This document shows positions 62,677 to 64,000 of a DNA stretch of 64,000 nucleotides, in pieces; the first letter of the stretch is position 1; each line of letters begins with the position of its first letter. A model generated the notes under the pieces. The model saw nothing but the letters and a program-made list of their open reading frames with translations. It was not told the DNA's origin and made no database searches. Made by a program: the position numbers and the translations under genes. This DNA comes from Elusimicrobiota bacterium. GTDB lineage: Bacteria; Elusimicrobiota; Elusimicrobia; Elusimicrobiales; Elusimicrobiaceae. The stretch lies in contig JAQXJI010000006.1 of NCBI GenBank assembly GCA_029008615.1, positions 1-64,000 of the forward strand. Reading direction: 5' to 3'.

Positions 62677-64000
62677 TTATGCGTATAAACTGCCTACACT
62701 GCTTCCTTTGCAGGAATGTTCTCTGGTGTTAATGTCCTCAAAGACATAAGTTTTGGGCTTGCCTCTGTAACCTTCTTCATAGACGTTTGTTACGGGTTCG
62801 ATCCTCATATAATATTCGCCGTCTAAAATAAATTCCATATTATTTCCGCGCATTTCCCCAGATCTGCTGGTTCTAATATTTCCGGTGACAAAGTTGCAGT
62901 CCATAAGGATTCCGTCTTTAGTGCGTATTATGCCGCTTGGGTTAACGCGATACATAGCTGGTTTATCTTTGCTTCCTATATTTTTATAATAAGTCTTTTT
63001 ATAGTAGATGAAAGCCGGCAGTTTGCTTAAATTTTGTATTAATAAAGAGGGGTTGTTATTTCTTCCCCTATCCACCAAAGAAGAAGACGCATTTATCTTA
63101 AGGGAATTGCTTTTGCCGGGCACTTGCACCCATTCGCCGTCTTGCGCTTTGTATTGGTTAAATACATTAACGTCAAATACAACGTTTTGCTGATCCGAGA
63201 ATAAATTAAATACGTCAAGCATAGCCAAATCAAATTTATAATGTACGGTGGAATACCGTAAGTAAGTGTCTACGACGCGCAGACCGTAGAGCCTTCTTAA
63301 AGCGGTTTGGTGGACGGTGTCATAAGGATCTTTGCTCCAAGCGGAGGGGATGGGATCTTTAAGCTTGCCGAAGACGTTTGTCTCTCCGTCTTTTATAAGC
63401 TTTTGCAGAAAGGCCATATTGTCTTCCAAGGCGGTAAATCTGGTCAGCATTTCTTCAAAGGAAGCGTGCACCGCGTGTAAATTGGCTTTTTCAATGGCGG
63501 CATATATCGCTATTACACCTATGAAGTTCAATATTTTTTTGCCGTAATAGGCAAATCTGGGAAGCGACCAAAAAGCCAAAGCCGAAGAAGGCGCGGCGAT
63601 TGAAACTCCGTTAAAATTCCTCAAAGCTACTAAAGTGAATATGGACATTAAAATGGCGTCGTAGCGTTTGTTTTTGTTGATGCGGTCAATCTCTTTTTGG
63701 AGCGACACAAAACTTTTATAAGCCGGGCCGTATTTTAATCTTTCGTTTATAGAGTTTAACTCTTTGGCTATTAAAGCCTGAACTTGTTTGGGCGATTTTT
63801 TAAAATCGGGGAGCTGCTCGTATGCAAGCATATCGGCAGATTGTTTGTAAAGAGCAAAAGCCTCGTTTATCTTTGCCTGCGCGCTTAATCTGCTGAAGTT
63901 TTTATCGCTGGATGGGTTGCGCGACAGTCCGGAAGCGTTAAGTTTTTTCATCAGTTCCGTGCGGCGTTGTTTTAAGTTTGCTATTTCTTTTTCTTCCTGG
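62677..64000 (-). CDS. Hypothetical protein, incomplete at the right edge
   Basis: An ATG at 63951 would give 424 residues, but the frame stays open to the window edge (EEKEIANLKQRRTEL, coiled-coil-like), so the true start lies outside. The visible part has a charged helical N-terminal region and two short hydrophobic segments near residues 100-155 (AILMSIFTLVALRNF, and IGVIAIYAAI). A soluble C-terminal part ends with a short Cys/Ser-rich tail (CKGSSVGSLYA). No domain is recognised. Confidence 0.65.
   Translation of the reverse strand, partial: QEEKEIANLKQRRTELMKKLNASGLSRNPSSDKNFSRLSAQAKINEAFALYKQSADMLAYEQLPDFKKSPKQVQALIAKELNSINERLKYGPAYKSFVSLQKEIDRINKNKRYDAILMSIFTLVALRNFNGVSIAAPSSALAFWSLPRFAYYGKKILNFIGVIAIYAAIEKANLHAVHASFEEMLTRFTALEDNMAFLQKLIKDGETNVFGKLKDPIPSAWSKDPYDTVHQTALRRLYGLRVVDTYLRYSTVHYKFDLAMLDVFNLFSDQQNVVFDVNVFNQYKAQDGEWVQVPGKSNSLKINASSSLVDRGRNNNPSLLIQNLSKLPAFIYYKKTYYKNIGSKDKPAMYRVNPSGIIRTKDGILMDCNFVTGNIRTSRSGEMRGNNMEFILDGEYYMRIEPVTNVYEEGYRGKPKTYVFEDINTREHSCKGSSVGSLYA

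Overview
The window looks like a chromosome segment of a Gram-negative anaerobe. It encodes outer-membrane barrels, lipoproteins, a BamA/TamA-type protein, rubrerythrin with a PerR-like regulator, and the LL-diaminopimelate aminotransferase (DapL) lysine/peptidoglycan route. Gene content and style remind me of gut Elusimicrobiota (Elusimicrobium-like), but that assignment is an inference and a genome-level comparison would decide it.

The window has two parts. From the left edge to about 17.1 kb is an accessory, AT-rich island. It begins with a minus-strand anti-phage block: a Gabija pair (gajA-gajB), then a modification-dependent McrBC restriction operon whose third gene is an ADP-ribosylglycohydrolase interrupted by one in-frame TAG. 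Between these lies a decayed second mcrC. Upstream of mcrB is a structured leader with a perfect 12-nt self-complementarity, which resembles the P4/P1 (C4-type) immunity RNA region. Going right there is a CIRCE-like heat-shock operator, a strongly structured 5' leader RNA, and a phage-type cassette on the plus strand (ParB-domain DNA methyltransferase, DUF5681 protein, frameshifted large terminase, small ORF). Next come an AbiEi/AbiEii-type toxin-antitoxin operon with a visible operator, two unrecognised proteins, and a DUF2924 protein plus large serine recombinase pair. The recombinase is probably the mobility gene; a tRNA-His follows about 330 bp later.

From about 17.4 kb to the right edge is ordinary, denser chromosomal coding with G+C-rich terminator hairpins. 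It holds serine dehydratase, two MntP-type proteins, and the run hpt-ftsH-glmM-pdxJ-glmS-acpS-nnrD (purine salvage, membrane proteolysis, UDP-GlcNAc supply, PLP and ACP maturation, NADHX repair). It continues with a secreted metzincin-like protease, deoB, NAD synthase, a copper P-type ATPase fused to a CopZ-like domain, a GGDEF/EAL protein, dapL-dapF, an MscS channel and a FadL-like porin. It ends with split chromate transporters, rubrerythrin/PerR, guaB-guaA, a CsoR-family repressor convergent with a DmeF-type metal exporter, tRNA-Asp, murB, a phosphoglucomutase and an unrecognised protein that runs off the right edge.

The most notable observations are: (i) McrBC preceded by a phage-immunity-like antisense RNA leader, (ii) the McrC relic and the amber-interrupted ADP-ribosylglycohydrolase in the same island, (iii) a CIRCE operator in front of a phage-like cassette with a structured leader, (iv) a CopA-CopZ fusion carrying a perfect internal Shine-Dalgarno and start codon, and (v) palindromic operators on sigma-70-like promoters for the AbiE operon and the DmeF exporter.
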